A stretch of 64,000 nt of DNA, taken from Morganella psychrotolerans (GTDB taxonomy: Bacteria > Pseudomonadota > Gammaproteobacteria > Enterobacterales > Enterobacteriaceae). Shown here piece by piece: positions 44,854-53,943 of this stretch; within the stretch, counting starts at the first letter, position 1, and the number at the start of each line of letters is the position of its first letter. Made by a program: the position numbers and the translations under genes. The stretch covers positions 248,001 through 312,000 of the forward strand of contig NZ_LZEX01000012.1 of the NCBI RefSeq assembly GCF_001676055.1, given 5' to 3'. The notes below the pieces were generated by a model, which saw only the letters and a program-made list of their open reading frames with translations, was not told the origin of the DNA and did no database searches.

Positions 44854-45936
44854 TTAGAACTGGTAAGTCAGACCTAAACCAACAACGTTGTCGGAGTTAA
44901 CTTTGGCTTTGTTGTCGCTGTCCAGCAGGTTGATTTTATAGTCAACAACTGCAGACATGTTTTTGTTGAAGTAGTAGTAAGCACCTAAATCAACATATTT
45001 AACCAGGTCAGAGTTGTATTTACCGTTATCCAGGTCATAACCTTTAGACTGGTTATAGCCAATGGATGGGCGCAGACCGAAGTCGAACTGGTACTGTGCT
45101 ACTAATTCGATGTTTTTGGTTTTGTTTGCGATTTGACCGTCACCAAAAGTAGTCATGTTACGAGTTTCACCGTACATAGCTGCCAGGTATACGTTGTTAG
45201 CGTCGTATTTAGCACCGAAATCCCATGCTTCAGCACGTTTACCACGTGCTTCAGAATCATTCTGCTGCCATACAGTACGTGCTGAATTAGCGTACGCACC
45301 GCCTAAGCTTACGCCCCAGCCGAGGTCATAAGTAGTGGAGAAACCGTAACCGTCACCATTAGCTTTAGCTGCGTCTTCACGCTTCTCGCCAGCGATTGAG
45401 TTTTCGTCGTTAGCGCCCTGGTATTGCAGTGCAAAGTTCAGGCCGTCAACGTAACCGAACAGGTCGCTGTTACGGTAAGTCAGAACGTCAGCAGTACGGC
45501 TGGTCATGTAGATGTCTTTCTGTGCCATGGTGTCGCCACCGAACAGAGGCATCACATCGGTCCATGCGTTGACGTCGTAGATTACGCCGTAGTTACGGCC
45601 GTAGTCGATTGAACCAAACTCAGCAAATTTGAAACCAGCGTAAGCTAAACGAACTTCGTTTTTGTTGTCGCCTTCGATGCTGTTGGTTTTGATTTCGTTT
45701 TCAAAACGACCGAAACCAGTCAGTTGGTCAGTGATCTGAGTTTCACCTTTGATACCAAAACGAACGCGTGAGTTATCACCATCTTCGCCGCTTTTAGCAT
45801 CTGCGAACATGTGACGAACGTCAACTTTACCGTACAGGTCTACTTTGTTGCCGTCTTTGTTATAGATTTCAGCAGCGTTTGCTGCGCCAGCTACTAACAG
45901 AGCCGGGATAACCACTGCAAGAATATTGCGTTTCAT
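44854..45936 (-). CDS. ompF: OmpF-type general porin
   Basis: Outer-membrane trimeric porin of the OmpC/OmpF/PhoE family. The ATG at 45934-45936 begins a signal peptide ([20 protein letters not shown], then AA), with mature start [16 protein letters not shown]. About 360 residues. Sixteen-strand features are present: loop 3 with a PEFGG-like LFGGDT segment and the C-terminal assembly signal ending VGLGLTYQF. Position between asnS and aspC and the conserved leader support ompF rather than another porin. Confidence 0.94.
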   Translation of the reverse strand: MKRNILAVVIPALLVAGAANAAEIYNKDGNKVDLYGKVDVRHMFADAKSGEDGDNSRVRFGIKGETQITDQLTGFGRFENEIKTNSIEGDNKNEVRLAYAGFKFAEFGSIDYGRNYGVIYDVNAWTDVMPLFGGDTMAQKDIYMTSRTADVLTYRNSDLFGYVDGLNFALQYQGANDENSIAGEKREDAAKANGDGYGFSTTYDLGWGVSLGGAYANSARTVWQQNDSEARGKRAEAWDFGAKYDANNVYLAAMYGETRNMTTFGDGQIANKTKNIELVAQYQFDFGLRPSIGYNQSKGYDLDNGKYNSDLVKYVDLGAYYYFNKNMSAVVDYKINLLDSDNKAKVNSDNVVGLGLTYQF

Positions 45937-46138
45937 TATTATTACCCTCATTGGTGTTATTCGGACACCTGCCACTGCCATAAATAGTTCGAAAAAAATT
46001 TGGAACTATTTGTGAGAGTTTAGTGTCGTCTGTGTCGGCGACCAGTGTTCCATTGGTAAAATATTTTATCTACCCTGAAAGTGCTACAAAAACGAAGAAT
46101 CTGTAATAAATGGCAATAATGTGTGTCAAAATGTAAAT
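45937..46138 (-). promoter_or_regulatory. ompF leader and OmpR-type promoter region
   Basis: Read on the minus strand, the leader next to the start contains GGCAGTGGCAGGTGTC and ATGAGGGTAATAA, closely matching the E. coli ompF leader that pairs with the small RNA MicF. An OmpR-type box, TTTACATTTTGACACACAT, lies at about 46119-46138 and resembles the E. coli F1 site. A hairpin AAATAGTTC / GAACTATTT (45982-46011) sits between them. MicF itself is not in this window. Confidence 0.75.
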
Positions 46139-46175
46139 TATAGGGAACTTTTTGAGCAGTTAATTTGTCGTGCAT

Positions 46176-46206
46176 AAAAAAAAGCCGGCTCAAAGGCCGG
46201 CTTTTC
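46176..46206 (-). terminator. asnS terminator
   Basis: Arms AAAGCCGGC / GCCGGCTTT with a 6-base loop and an A/T run on each side; it serves asnS on the minus strand. Confidence 0.88.
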
Positions 46207-46230
46207 ACGTTCAATATTTTTGATGAACAA

Positions 46231-47631
46231 TCAGAATGTGGCGCTGCGGGGAGTCCGTGGGAACGGGATGGTCTCACGAATATTTGAGACGCCCGTCACA
46301 TATGAAACCAGTCGTTCAAAACCCAGCCCAAAACCGGCGTGTGGCACAGTACCGTAGCGACGCAGATCACGGTACCACCAGTAATCTTCTTTATTCATAC
46401 CGAGTTCGTCAAAGCGGGCATCGAGTCTGTCCAGACGCTCTTCACGCTGGGAACCACCGATGATTTCACCGATACCCGGTGCCAGGACATCCATCGCCGC
46501 CACGGTTTTTCCGTCTTCGTTTTCGCGCATATAGAAGGCTTTGATGGCTTTCGGGTAGTTTTTCACGACCACAGGGGCTTTGAAATGCTCTTCTGCCAGG
46601 TAGCGCTCATGCTCAGAGGACATATCCACGCCCCAGAACACCTCGTTTTCAAAGGTTTTGCCACAATTTTCCAGGATTTTAATCGCGTCGGTGTAATCAA
46701 CCTGCGCAAAATCTGAGGTGACAAAACGTTCCAGACGCTCGATTGCTTCTTTATTAATACGCTCAGCAAAGAATTCGAGATCGTCACGGCGCTCTTCAAG
46801 CACTGCTTTGAAGACATATTTCAGCATGGCTTCAGCCAGACCGGCGACATCATCCAGATTAGCAAAGGCCACTTCCGGCTCTACCATCCAGAATTCCGCG
46901 AGGTGGCGGCTGGTATTGGAGTTTTCTGCACGGAATGTCGGGCCGAAGGTGTAAATTTTGCTCAGCGCAGACGCGTAGGCTTCACCATTCAGCTGACCGG
47001 ATACCGTCAGGAATGCTTCCTGTCCGAAGAAATCTTCGCTGAAGTCCACTTCGCCTTTGTCATTACGCGGCAGGTTGTGGAAATCCAGGGTGGAGACGCG
47101 GAACATCTCACCGGCACCTTCTGTATCAGAGGTGGTGATAAGCGGGGTGGATACCCAGAAGAAACCCTGCTCATCAAAGAAGCGGTGCAATGCCTGGGAC
47201 AAGGTATGACGGACGCGGGCAACAGCGCCGATCAGATTGGTACGCGGGCGCAGGTGAGCCACTTCACGCAGATATTCGACAGAGTGACGCTTTGCCGCCA
47301 TCGGGTAGGTATCCGGGTCATCCACCAGACCGACAACGCGGACATTCGTGGCATGAATTTCAAAACTCTGACCCTGACCCGGTGAGGCAACCACTTTACC
47401 GGTGACTTCGACAGAACAGCCTGCGGTTAAATGAAGCACGTCATCATTATAATTAGGTAAATTACTTTCGATGACAGCCTGTACCGGATTAAAGCAGGAA
47501 CCGTCGTAGACGGCGAGGAATGAGATCCCGGCTTTTGAATCTCTCCTTGTACGAACCCAACCCTGTACTGTGACTTCGCTGTCAACAGGTACACGGCCTT
47601 GCAGTACGTCGACCACAGGCGCTATGCTCAT
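46231..47631 (-). CDS. asnS: Asparaginyl-tRNA synthetase
   Basis: Class IIb aminoacyl-tRNA synthetase. 466 residues, the E. coli length. It has an N-terminal OB-fold anticodon domain ([20 protein letters not shown]) and a catalytic domain with motif 2 ([20 protein letters not shown]) and motif 3 ([15 protein letters not shown]). The ATG at 47629-47631 matches [13 protein letters not shown]. It lies between pncB and ompF as in E. coli. Confidence 0.98.
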   Translation of the reverse strand: MSIAPVVDVLQGRVPVDSEVTVQGWVRTRRDSKAGISFLAVYDGSCFNPVQAVIESNLPNYNDDVLHLTAGCSVEVTGKVVASPGQGQSFEIHATNVRVVGLVDDPDTYPMAAKRHSVEYLREVAHLRPRTNLIGAVARVRHTLSQALHRFFDEQGFFWVSTPLITTSDTEGAGEMFRVSTLDFHNLPRNDKGEVDFSEDFFGQEAFLTVSGQLNGEAYASALSKIYTFGPTFRAENSNTSRHLAEFWMVEPEVAFANLDDVAGLAEAMLKYVFKAVLEERRDDLEFFAERINKEAIERLERFVTSDFAQVDYTDAIKILENCGKTFENEVFWGVDMSSEHERYLAEEHFKAPVVVKNYPKAIKAFYMRENEDGKTVAAMDVLAPGIGEIIGGSQREERLDRLDARFDELGMNKEDYWWYRDLRRYGTVPHAGFGLGFERLVSYVTGVSNIRETIPFPRTPRSATF

Positions 47632-47799
47632 AGTTGAAACTCTCTCTTCTTATATATAGGTCTGTTACACGCGTTACCCGCCATTGCGTGATGCCGGGTA
47701 ACAGATAATCTGTCAGTTTGCCGCGAAAAGGGCAATCTCACTATGTTACTTGCTCACTGTCAGGAAACAAGCAGAAATTCGGGGTTAACTGCCCGAAAA

Positions 47800-47829
47800 A
47801 CAGAAAAAACAGGCGGCTTTTTCTGTCTT
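47800..47829 (-). terminator. Probable pncB terminator
   Basis: Nine-base arms ACAGAAAAA / TTTTTCTGT with a 9-base loop; on the minus strand it is followed by a T-rich run. It lies 30 bases after the pncB stop. Confidence 0.65.
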
Positions 47830-47856
47830 CAGGCGTTGAGGGTAAAAACGGGGGGA

Positions 47857-49071
47857 TCAGCAGGCGCGCTGAACGTGCGGAATATCAAAAGCGCGGCGCA
47901 GGCGGTCGACGAATTCATCATCTTCGCAAATGGTTTTGCCGGGGCTGTCTGACAGCTTGGCAACCGGTTTTCCGTTACATTCCACCAGCTTGATTACAAT
48001 ATTCAGCGGCTCAACATCCGGAATATTACAGGTCAGGCGTGTACCGATACCAAAGACCAGATTTATCCTGTCATGGAAATGGGCATAGAGTGCAAGCGCT
48101 TTGTGAAAATCCAGGCTGTCGGAAAACACCAGAGTTTTGCTCATCGGGTCGATATTGAGTTTTTCATAATGGGCGATGGCTTTTTCACCCCACTCAACCG
48201 GATCCCCGGAATCATGGCGCAATCCCTGGTAAGCCCGTGCAAACGGCGCATCAAAATCACGCAGGAATGCATCCATGGTGATACAGTCGGTTAATGCCAC
48301 GCCGAGCTGTGAGGGATATTCATCAAGCCAGGTCTGAAGGGCGGCGCGCTGACTGTTTGCCAGCTCCGGGCTTATCTGCTGATGGGCCTGGAACCATTCA
48401 TGGGCCTGGGTGCCGACCGGCTCCAGATCCAGCTTTTGTGCCAGGAGATAGTTACTGGTGCCGACCAGGTACGGGAAATTTTCTTTCAGTTCACTGACAA
48501 TCGCCATCTGAACATCATAAGAGAAGCGGCGGCGTGTACCGAAATCCATCAGTTTAAACTGACTGAGATCCAGATTTGCCTGCTCAGCGTCCCGGAAAAA
48601 CCGGGTAACCAGTTTGCGCAGGCGGATAACAGCATCTTCTGTTGTGACCTGCGGGGATTGATGACGATGAACCAGTTCACTTATCAGCGCGAGAAGCGGA
48701 ACTTCCCACAAGATAACATCAACCCAGGGTCCGCTGATGCGGATAGCCAGCTGGCCGTTGCTGTCGCTGCGGATAGTGACCTGCGAGGGATCAAAACGGA
48801 ACTGCCGGAACCAGGCGAGATAATCTGCTGAAAAAAACGGCAGCCCGCACAGGTAATGATATTCGTCATCACTGACTGACAACTCTGCCATCATTGATAC
48901 CTGAGCACGCAACTGGTCTGCATACTGACCCAGGCGTTTACTGCTCCGGCAGCGGAACTCCGCAACAACAGGGATTGTGCGGTAATGATGGAACACCGCC
49001 TGCTGCATGTGCAATTTATATGCATCTGTATCCAGCAGGGATGTGATAATCGGGGTTGCTTCTGAATTCAT
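47857..49071 (-). CDS. pncB: Nicotinate phosphoribosyltransferase
   Basis: NAD salvage enzyme that converts nicotinate and PRPP to nicotinate mononucleotide with ATP. The ATG at 49069-49071 ([20 protein letters not shown]) gives 404 residues; a TTG nine codons upstream is open but unsupported. Conserved family segments: [38 protein letters not shown] and [16 protein letters not shown]. It is divergent from pepN, as in E. coli. Confidence 0.97.
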   Translation of the reverse strand: MNSEATPIITSLLDTDAYKLHMQQAVFHHYRTIPVVAEFRCRSSKRLGQYADQLRAQVSMMAELSVSDDEYHYLCGLPFFSADYLAWFRQFRFDPSQVTIRSDSNGQLAIRISGPWVDVILWEVPLLALISELVHRHQSPQVTTEDAVIRLRKLVTRFFRDAEQANLDLSQFKLMDFGTRRRFSYDVQMAIVSELKENFPYLVGTSNYLLAQKLDLEPVGTQAHEWFQAHQQISPELANSQRAALQTWLDEYPSQLGVALTDCITMDAFLRDFDAPFARAYQGLRHDSGDPVEWGEKAIAHYEKLNIDPMSKTLVFSDSLDFHKALALYAHFHDRINLVFGIGTRLTCNIPDVEPLNIVIKLVECNGKPVAKLSDSPGKTICEDDEFVDRLRRAFDIPHVQRAC

Positions 49072-49472
49072 GGCGCTTTCAGCATCCTCACGGAGCAATC
49101 AACCTAAACAGGTTATAGCTTACTATTATCCGGGTATAGTAACACGTTCTTTTCCCGGTGCGTGATGATCAGCGCTGTTATCACATTATTTGTTAACATT
49201 TCATTCATAATAATTACCGGATCGCACAGCCTGAAAATCAGGATGTATCACAGACTGATAAAATTTCTTTTATCGCAGAGCTTGAATTATGACAGTCTAA
49301 GTGGCAGCGTAATTGTTATCATTTATACTCGTCATACTTCAGGATGCCTGGTTGTTGACTGCGTTCAGCCCGCCGGGTCACATAGTTTATCTATGCTCCC
49401 CGGCGGTCTTTGCTTGTCGCCTGCAGGCATCCCGAATTATTTAGAGTGCATATAACTAATGAAGAGAATCCA
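49072..49472. promoter_or_regulatory. Divergent pncB-pepN region
   Basis: 401 bases with no credible gene. The right third is a full-length ERIC element (49324-49454) that ends 18 bases before the pepN ATG. The left part should contain both promoters; none could be assigned confidently. Confidence 0.55.
49324..49454 (+). repeat. ERIC element next to pepN
   Basis: About 131 bases, starting TATACTCGTCATACTTCAGG and ending in TATA. The centre holds CCGCCGGGTCACATAG then CTATGCTCCCCGGCGG, the same layout as the ERIC core palindrome (remembered ERIC primer region). It is the most diverged of the copies here. It would be transcribed in the pepN leader if the promoter is upstream. Confidence 0.88.
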
Positions 49473-52091
49473 ATGACACAACAGCGGCAGGCGAAGTATC
49501 GCCGGGACTATCAGGCACCTGACTATACTATTACTCATATTGATCTTGATTTTGCACTCGACCCGCAAACAACGGTGGTAACTGCCACCAGCCGGGTAAA
49601 ACGCCTGAATGACAGTGCGGCCACACTGGTGCTTGCCGGTGAAGGGCTGGTACTGAAACAGCTGACAATTGATGGTCAGGCGTGGTCTGCGTACCGCGAA
49701 GAAGGCGGCTCACTTCATATTGATAATGTACCTGAGCAGTTCACGTTGCAGATTGTCAATGAAATCAGCCCGGCGCAGAACACTGCACTTGAGGGGCTGT
49801 ATGTCTCCGGTGATGCGCTCTGTACACAATGTGAAGCTGAAGGCTTCCGCCATATTACCTGGTATCTCGATCGCCCCGATGTGCTGGCGCGTTATACCAC
49901 CCGGATCACGGCAGAAAAAGCCCGTTATCCGTTCCTGTTATCCAATGGTAACCGTGTCGATTCCGGTGATGCCGGTGATAAACACTGGGTGAAATGGGAA
50001 GATCCGTTCCCGAAACCAAGCTACCTGTTTGCACTGGTTGCCGGTGATTTTGATGTACTGCGTGATACCTTTATTACCCGCAGCGGGCGCGATGTGGCGC
50101 TTGAACTGTTTGTCGACAAGGGCAATCTTGATCGCGCAGGCTGGGCGATGACCTCGCTGAAAAATGCCATGAAATGGGATGAGGAGCGTTTCGGTTTCGA
50201 ATATGACCTTGATATCTATATGATTGTGGCAGTTGATTTCTTCAATATGGGTGCGATGGAGAACAAAGGGCTGAATGTCTTTAACTCCAAATATGTGCTG
50301 GCGAAGAACGAAACGGCAACAGATAAAGATTATCTGGGCATTGAATCGGTTATCGGCCATGAGTATTTCCATAACTGGACAGGCAACCGTATCACCTGCC
50401 GCGACTGGTTCCAGCTCAGTCTGAAAGAGGGTCTGACCGTTTTCCGTGACCAGGAATTCAGTTCTGATCTCGGATCACGCCCGGTTAACCGGATCAACAA
50501 TGTCCGCGTTATGCGCGCGGCACAGTTTGCGGAAGACGCCGGTCCGATGGCGCACCCGATCCGTCCGGATAAAGTTATCGAAATGAATAACTTCTATACC
50601 CTGACTGTGTATGAAAAGGGCTCAGAAGTGATCCGCATGATCCACACCTTACTGGGTGAAGAGTTATTCCAGGCGGGGATGCAACTGTATGTACATCGTC
50701 ATGACGGCAGCGCTGCGACCTGTGATGATTTTGTGCAGGCCATGGAAGATGCCTCCAATGTGGATCTCACTCTGTTCCGCCGCTGGTACAGCCAGTCCGG
50801 TACGCCGGTGGTGACTATCCGTGACAGCTATGATGCCGCGACAAAACAGTATCAGCTGCATGTGACACAAATGACCCCGCCGACCCCGGATCAGCAGGAT
50901 AAACAGCCGCTGCATATTCCGTTTGACGTGGAATTATATGACAGCAACGGCAATATTATTCCTCTGCGTTATAAAGGAGAGGCGGTTCACTCTGTGCTGA
51001 ATATCACCCGCGAAGAACAGACATTCACATTTGATGACGTCAGTGAAAAGCCGGTACCGTCTCTGTTCCGTGAATTCTCAGCCCCGGTTAAAGTCGATTA
51101 TCCGTACACCGACACACAGCTGGCATTTCTGATGCAGCATGCGCGCAATGAATTTTCCCGCTGGGATGCCGCGCAGTCATTGCTGGCGCTGCATATAAAA
51201 GAAAATGTCCGCCGTTATCAGGATGGTGAAGTATTACAGCTTCCGGATGAGGTGATTGATGCATTCCGCGCTGTGCTGCTTGATGAGCACATTGACCCGG
51301 CACTTGCCGCACAGATTATGACGCTGCCGTCAGAAACGGAAGTGGCGGAGTGGTTCGCGGTGATTGATCCGGACGCCGTCAATGCGGTAATGACCTTTAT
51401 TGCGCAGACATTTGCCCGCGAACTGGCGGATGAACTCTATGCGGTGTATATCAGCATGAAGACCGGTGCGTACCAGATTGATCATGCTGATATTGCAAAA
51501 CGTGATTTACGCAATGTCTGCCTGGGTTACCTCGCGCTGGATGAAGACAGCGCGCAGGCGGATAAACGCATCTCTCTGCAATATGCGCAGGCAGATAATA
51601 TGACCGATTCGCTGGCAGCCCTGTCGGCGGCGGTGAAAGCGGGTCTGGCGTGCCGTGACACTCTGCTGGCGGATTATGATAACAAGTGGCATCAGGATGG
51701 TCTGGTGATGGATAAGTGGTTTATTTTACAGGCCACCCGTCCGGATACCGATGTTCTTGATAATGTGAAAGCCTTGCTGGAGCACCGCTCATTTACTATG
51801 GCAAACCCGAACCGCGTACGTTCGCTGGTGGGTGCGTTTGTGATGAACAATCCGAAAGCGTTCCATGACAAATCCGGGAAGGGATATCAGTTCCTGGCAG
51901 AGATCCTCTGTGATCTGAACACCCGCAACCCGCAGGTGGCATCACGCCTGATTGAGCCGCTTATCCGCCTGAAACGTTATGATGACAGCCGTCAGAGCAA
52001 AATGCGCGATGCACTGCTGCGTCTTAAAGGGCTGGATAATCTCTCCGGTGACTTGTTTGAGAAAATCACCAAAGCGCTGGATGAGAACTGA
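49473..52091 (+). CDS. pepN: Aminopeptidase N
   Basis: Broad-specificity M1 zinc aminopeptidase of the cytoplasm. The ATG at 49473 (MTQQRQAKYRRDYQAPDYTI) matches E. coli; upstream codons lie in the repeat. 872 residues. Catalytic motifs are the exopeptidase signature GAMENKG and the zinc motif HEYFHNW, with the second glutamate about 19 residues later (LKEGLTVFRDQE). It is followed by a structured element and a terminator. Confidence 0.98.
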   Translation: MTQQRQAKYRRDYQAPDYTITHIDLDFALDPQTTVVTATSRVKRLNDSAATLVLAGEGLVLKQLTIDGQAWSAYREEGGSLHIDNVPEQFTLQIVNEISPAQNTALEGLYVSGDALCTQCEAEGFRHITWYLDRPDVLARYTTRITAEKARYPFLLSNGNRVDSGDAGDKHWVKWEDPFPKPSYLFALVAGDFDVLRDTFITRSGRDVALELFVDKGNLDRAGWAMTSLKNAMKWDEERFGFEYDLDIYMIVAVDFFNMGAMENKGLNVFNSKYVLAKNETATDKDYLGIESVIGHEYFHNWTGNRITCRDWFQLSLKEGLTVFRDQEFSSDLGSRPVNRINNVRVMRAAQFAEDAGPMAHPIRPDKVIEMNNFYTLTVYEKGSEVIRMIHTLLGEELFQAGMQLYVHRHDGSAATCDDFVQAMEDASNVDLTLFRRWYSQSGTPVVTIRDSYDAATKQYQLHVTQMTPPTPDQQDKQPLHIPFDVELYDSNGNIIPLRYKGEAVHSVLNITREEQTFTFDDVSEKPVPSLFREFSAPVKVDYPYTDTQLAFLMQHARNEFSRWDAAQSLLALHIKENVRRYQDGEVLQLPDEVIDAFRAVLLDEHIDPALAAQIMTLPSETEVAEWFAVIDPDAVNAVMTFIAQTFARELADELYAVYISMKTGAYQIDHADIAKRDLRNVCLGYLALDEDSAQADKRISLQYAQADNMTDSLAALSAAVKAGLACRDTLLADYDNKWHQDGLVMDKWFILQATRPDTDVLDNVKALLEHRSFTMANPNRVRSLVGAFVMNNPKAFHDKSGKGYQFLAEILCDLNTRNPQVASRLIEPLIRLKRYDDSRQSKMRDALLRLKGLDNLSGDLFEKITKALDEN

Positions 52092-52114
52092 TTTTCACTT
52101 GCTGACAGATAAGC

Positions 52115-52213
52115 GATAACGGGCAGGGAAACGAAAAGCATGCGCGCCATGGATGGCGCGCCTGAGCGTACAGGGATTGTATTTACAGCGACTTTTCGTT
52201 TTTGCCCGTTATC
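52115..52213 (+). repeat. Strongly structured intergenic element with GGA-loop hairpins
   Basis: A 99-base element after pepN. Its outer stem is 11 perfect base pairs (GATAACGGGCA with TGCCCGTTATC) followed by 10 more (AAACGAAAAG with CTTTTCGTTT). Inside are two hairpins: GCGCGCC-ATGGAT-GGCGCGC (52142-52161) and GTACA-GGGAT-TGTAT. Both loops show GGA in contexts like the CsrA/RsmA target ANGGA. I think similar elements occur in other enterobacterial genomes but cannot name the family. It could be a repeat, an RNA stabiliser or a protein-binding RNA. Confidence 0.65.
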
Positions 52214-52240
52214 AGCGCGTTCTCTGAACGGGATACAGAC

Positions 52241-52268
52241 AAAGCACCTCTCCGGAGGTGCTTTTTTA
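52241..52268 (+). terminator. Terminator after pepN
   Basis: Arms AAAGCACCTC / GAGGTGCTTT with a TCCG loop and a T6 tail. It would end transcripts carrying pepN plus the structured element. Confidence 0.92.
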
Positions 52269-52359
52269 TACGTAATAATCCATTCTGAATAGAATTGTTA
52301 CTGTCTCATTGCACCCTTTTCCGCCCGATACGGTAAACTCCGGAGAATTATCTGCAATA

Positions 52360-52435
52360 TATACCTAACGTCATTCAAGATGCAGGCTGGCTGAGCGAAG
52401 CCAACGAACCTGCGGTTTGAATGAATAAGGGTATA
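52360..52435 (-). repeat. Short ERIC-like repeat before the TPM gene
   Basis: About 76 bases, starting TATACCTAACGTCATTCAAG and ending GAATGAATAAGGGTATA. It is an inverted, centre-deleted copy like those near ycaO and serC but keeps some extra central bases (GGCTGGCTGAGCGAAG). It ends 16 bases before the next start codon. Confidence 0.87.
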
Positions 52436-52451
52436 AAGAAAGGATGTCATT

Positions 52452-53672
52452 ATGAGATATGGAATGAGTCTGTACCGTCACTGGTTGTGGGGCGTATTTT
52501 TTCTGCTCTTTTCCGTTGTGGCAGTGGCGGACAGCACTGAACTGCCCCGCATGCAGGGCGCGGTAACCGATACCGCAGGGCTGCTGACCGCGAGTGAGCG
52601 CAGTACTATTGAGGATAAACTCGGCGCATTGCGGGAGAAGACCGGGGCGCAGATAGCGGTTCTGACAGTTAACACCACCGCCCCGCGTGATATTGAAAGC
52701 TATGCCGAAAATGTATTCAACCAATGGCGCTTAGGGCGGATCAATATCGATGACGGGATCTTATTACTGGTTGCCGCGGACGATCGTGCGATGCGTATTG
52801 AAGTCGGTTACGGACTGGAGGGCGCGATAAGTGACGCCACGGCTAACCGGATCCTTAATACTTATTTTATCCCGGATTTTAAAAAGGGTAATTACGCAGG
52901 CGGGATCAATAACACGCTCGACGCCCTGACTGCACTGGTCAAAAATGAGCCGCTGCCTGCGGTGACCACCCCGGCTTTTTATATTGCCAAACAGGCCGCA
53001 CCGGTTGGCTGGATTGACATTGTATTGGGTGCGGTACTGGCGGCAAGTGCGTATCTGTGGTGTTTTTTCATTTTCAGTATGATCAAAAACTATAAACTGA
53101 AAGCCGCTATCCCGATAGGTATCATTATCTATCTTACCTGGTATTTTGGCGGCTTTAATAACCCCGCCGGTAACGGCATGGAATTCGGGGAAGATTTTTT
53201 CTATACCGAATTACCGCGCTGGAGTCAGTTTATTTTCCTGAAAATCCTGCCGCTCTGGCTGGTTATTGTGCTGATATTCACTATGTTTATCGCGGCATTT
53301 TTCTTATTTTTACTTGTGGTAGGCACATTTTTCTGGATATTAAGTAAAATTATCAAACCTAAGAAGCTGTATATTTCAGTTTGCATCGGTCTTTTTTTCG
53401 GTGGGTTTGCCTTTATTTTCGGATTGCTGTTCTTTGACGGAAGTCTGGCGGCAGGCGTGCTGGTTGGCGTCGGATTCGGGCTGTTTGTCGGTATCGGGCA
53501 CTATTGCGGATTTGTGACTGTCGGTTCCGGCGGCGGAAGCTCCGGAGGCGGGCGTGGCGGACGCGGTGGCGGAGGGTTCAGCAATGGCGGCGGGAGTCGC
53601 AGCAGCGGCAGTCGTTCCTCTTCCGGTGGCGGCGGACGCAGCGGTGGAGGCGGGGCATCCGGGCGCTGGTAA
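52452..53672 (+). CDS. TPM-domain (YgcG-like) membrane protein with Gly/Ser tail
   Basis: A 406-residue envelope protein. It has a signal peptide (LWGVFFLLFSVVAVADS), a TPM/YgcG domain (about residues 35-160; KTGAQIAVLTVNTTAPRDIE, DDGILLLVAADDRAMRIEVG), four or five membrane segments (about 190-345) and a C-terminal tail almost wholly Gly, Ser and Arg. Such tails are typical of this family. Its function is unknown; related TPM proteins have been proposed as phosphatases or membrane assembly factors. It lies between pepN and pyrD, where E. coli has ssu and elf genes, and ERIC-like repeats flank it on both sides. Confidence 0.88.
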   Translation: MRYGMSLYRHWLWGVFFLLFSVVAVADSTELPRMQGAVTDTAGLLTASERSTIEDKLGALREKTGAQIAVLTVNTTAPRDIESYAENVFNQWRLGRINIDDGILLLVAADDRAMRIEVGYGLEGAISDATANRILNTYFIPDFKKGNYAGGINNTLDALTALVKNEPLPAVTTPAFYIAKQAAPVGWIDIVLGAVLAASAYLWCFFIFSMIKNYKLKAAIPIGIIIYLTWYFGGFNNPAGNGMEFGEDFFYTELPRWSQFIFLKILPLWLVIVLIFTMFIAAFFLFLLVVGTFFWILSKIIKPKKLYISVCIGLFFGGFAFIFGLLFFDGSLAAGVLVGVGFGLFVGIGHYCGFVTVGSGGGSSGGGRGGRGGGGFSNGGGSRSSGSRSSSGGGGRSGGGGASGRW

Positions 53673-53780
53673 TATACCCTTATTCATTCAAACTGCAGGT
53701 GTGTTGGCTACGCTCCACCCGCCGGGTCACATACTGATGTATGCTCCCCGGCGGTCTTAGCTTACCGCCTGCCTGCATCA
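53673..53780 (+). repeat. ERIC element lacking its right end
   Basis: Starts TATACCCTTATTCATTCAAA directly after the TPM gene stop codon. The core CCGCCGGGTCACATACTG then ATGTATGCTCCCCGGCGG is intact. The expected right end (TTGAATGACGTTGGGTATA in the full copy at 55709) is missing after CCTGCATCA. Confidence 0.88.
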
Positions 53781-53829
53781 TTTCCCGCGTAAAAAAGCAG
53801 TGCAGAGCGGGAAAATTTGTCCTAATATA

Positions 53830-53860
53830 GCCGCCTGAAATAGGCGGCACTGTTTCAGGC
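53830..53860 (+). promoter_or_regulatory. Two mutually exclusive hairpins upstream of pyrD
   Basis: GCCGCCT (53830-53836) can pair with AGGCGGC (53842-53848), while the overlapping GCCTGAAA (53833-53840) can pair with TTTCAGGC (53853-53860). The two structures cannot form together. The region lies about 85-115 bases before pyrD and may be in its leader or promoter. No T run follows, so it is not a simple attenuator. Confidence 0.45.
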
Positions 53861-53943
53861 AGAACCCACAACCTATTTTGTTACAGAGAAACCACCCGGT
53901 ACGCGGGTTATGTACTGATGACTCATAACAAAAGGTATTCAAG

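Noticed and set aside
47718-47993. 91-codon plus-strand frame
   Set aside because: It overlaps the 3' end of pncB on the other strand and contains the pncB terminator.
49162-49455. 97-codon frame ending at pepN
   Set aside because: Its second half is simply the translated ERIC element and the first half is AT-rich leader.
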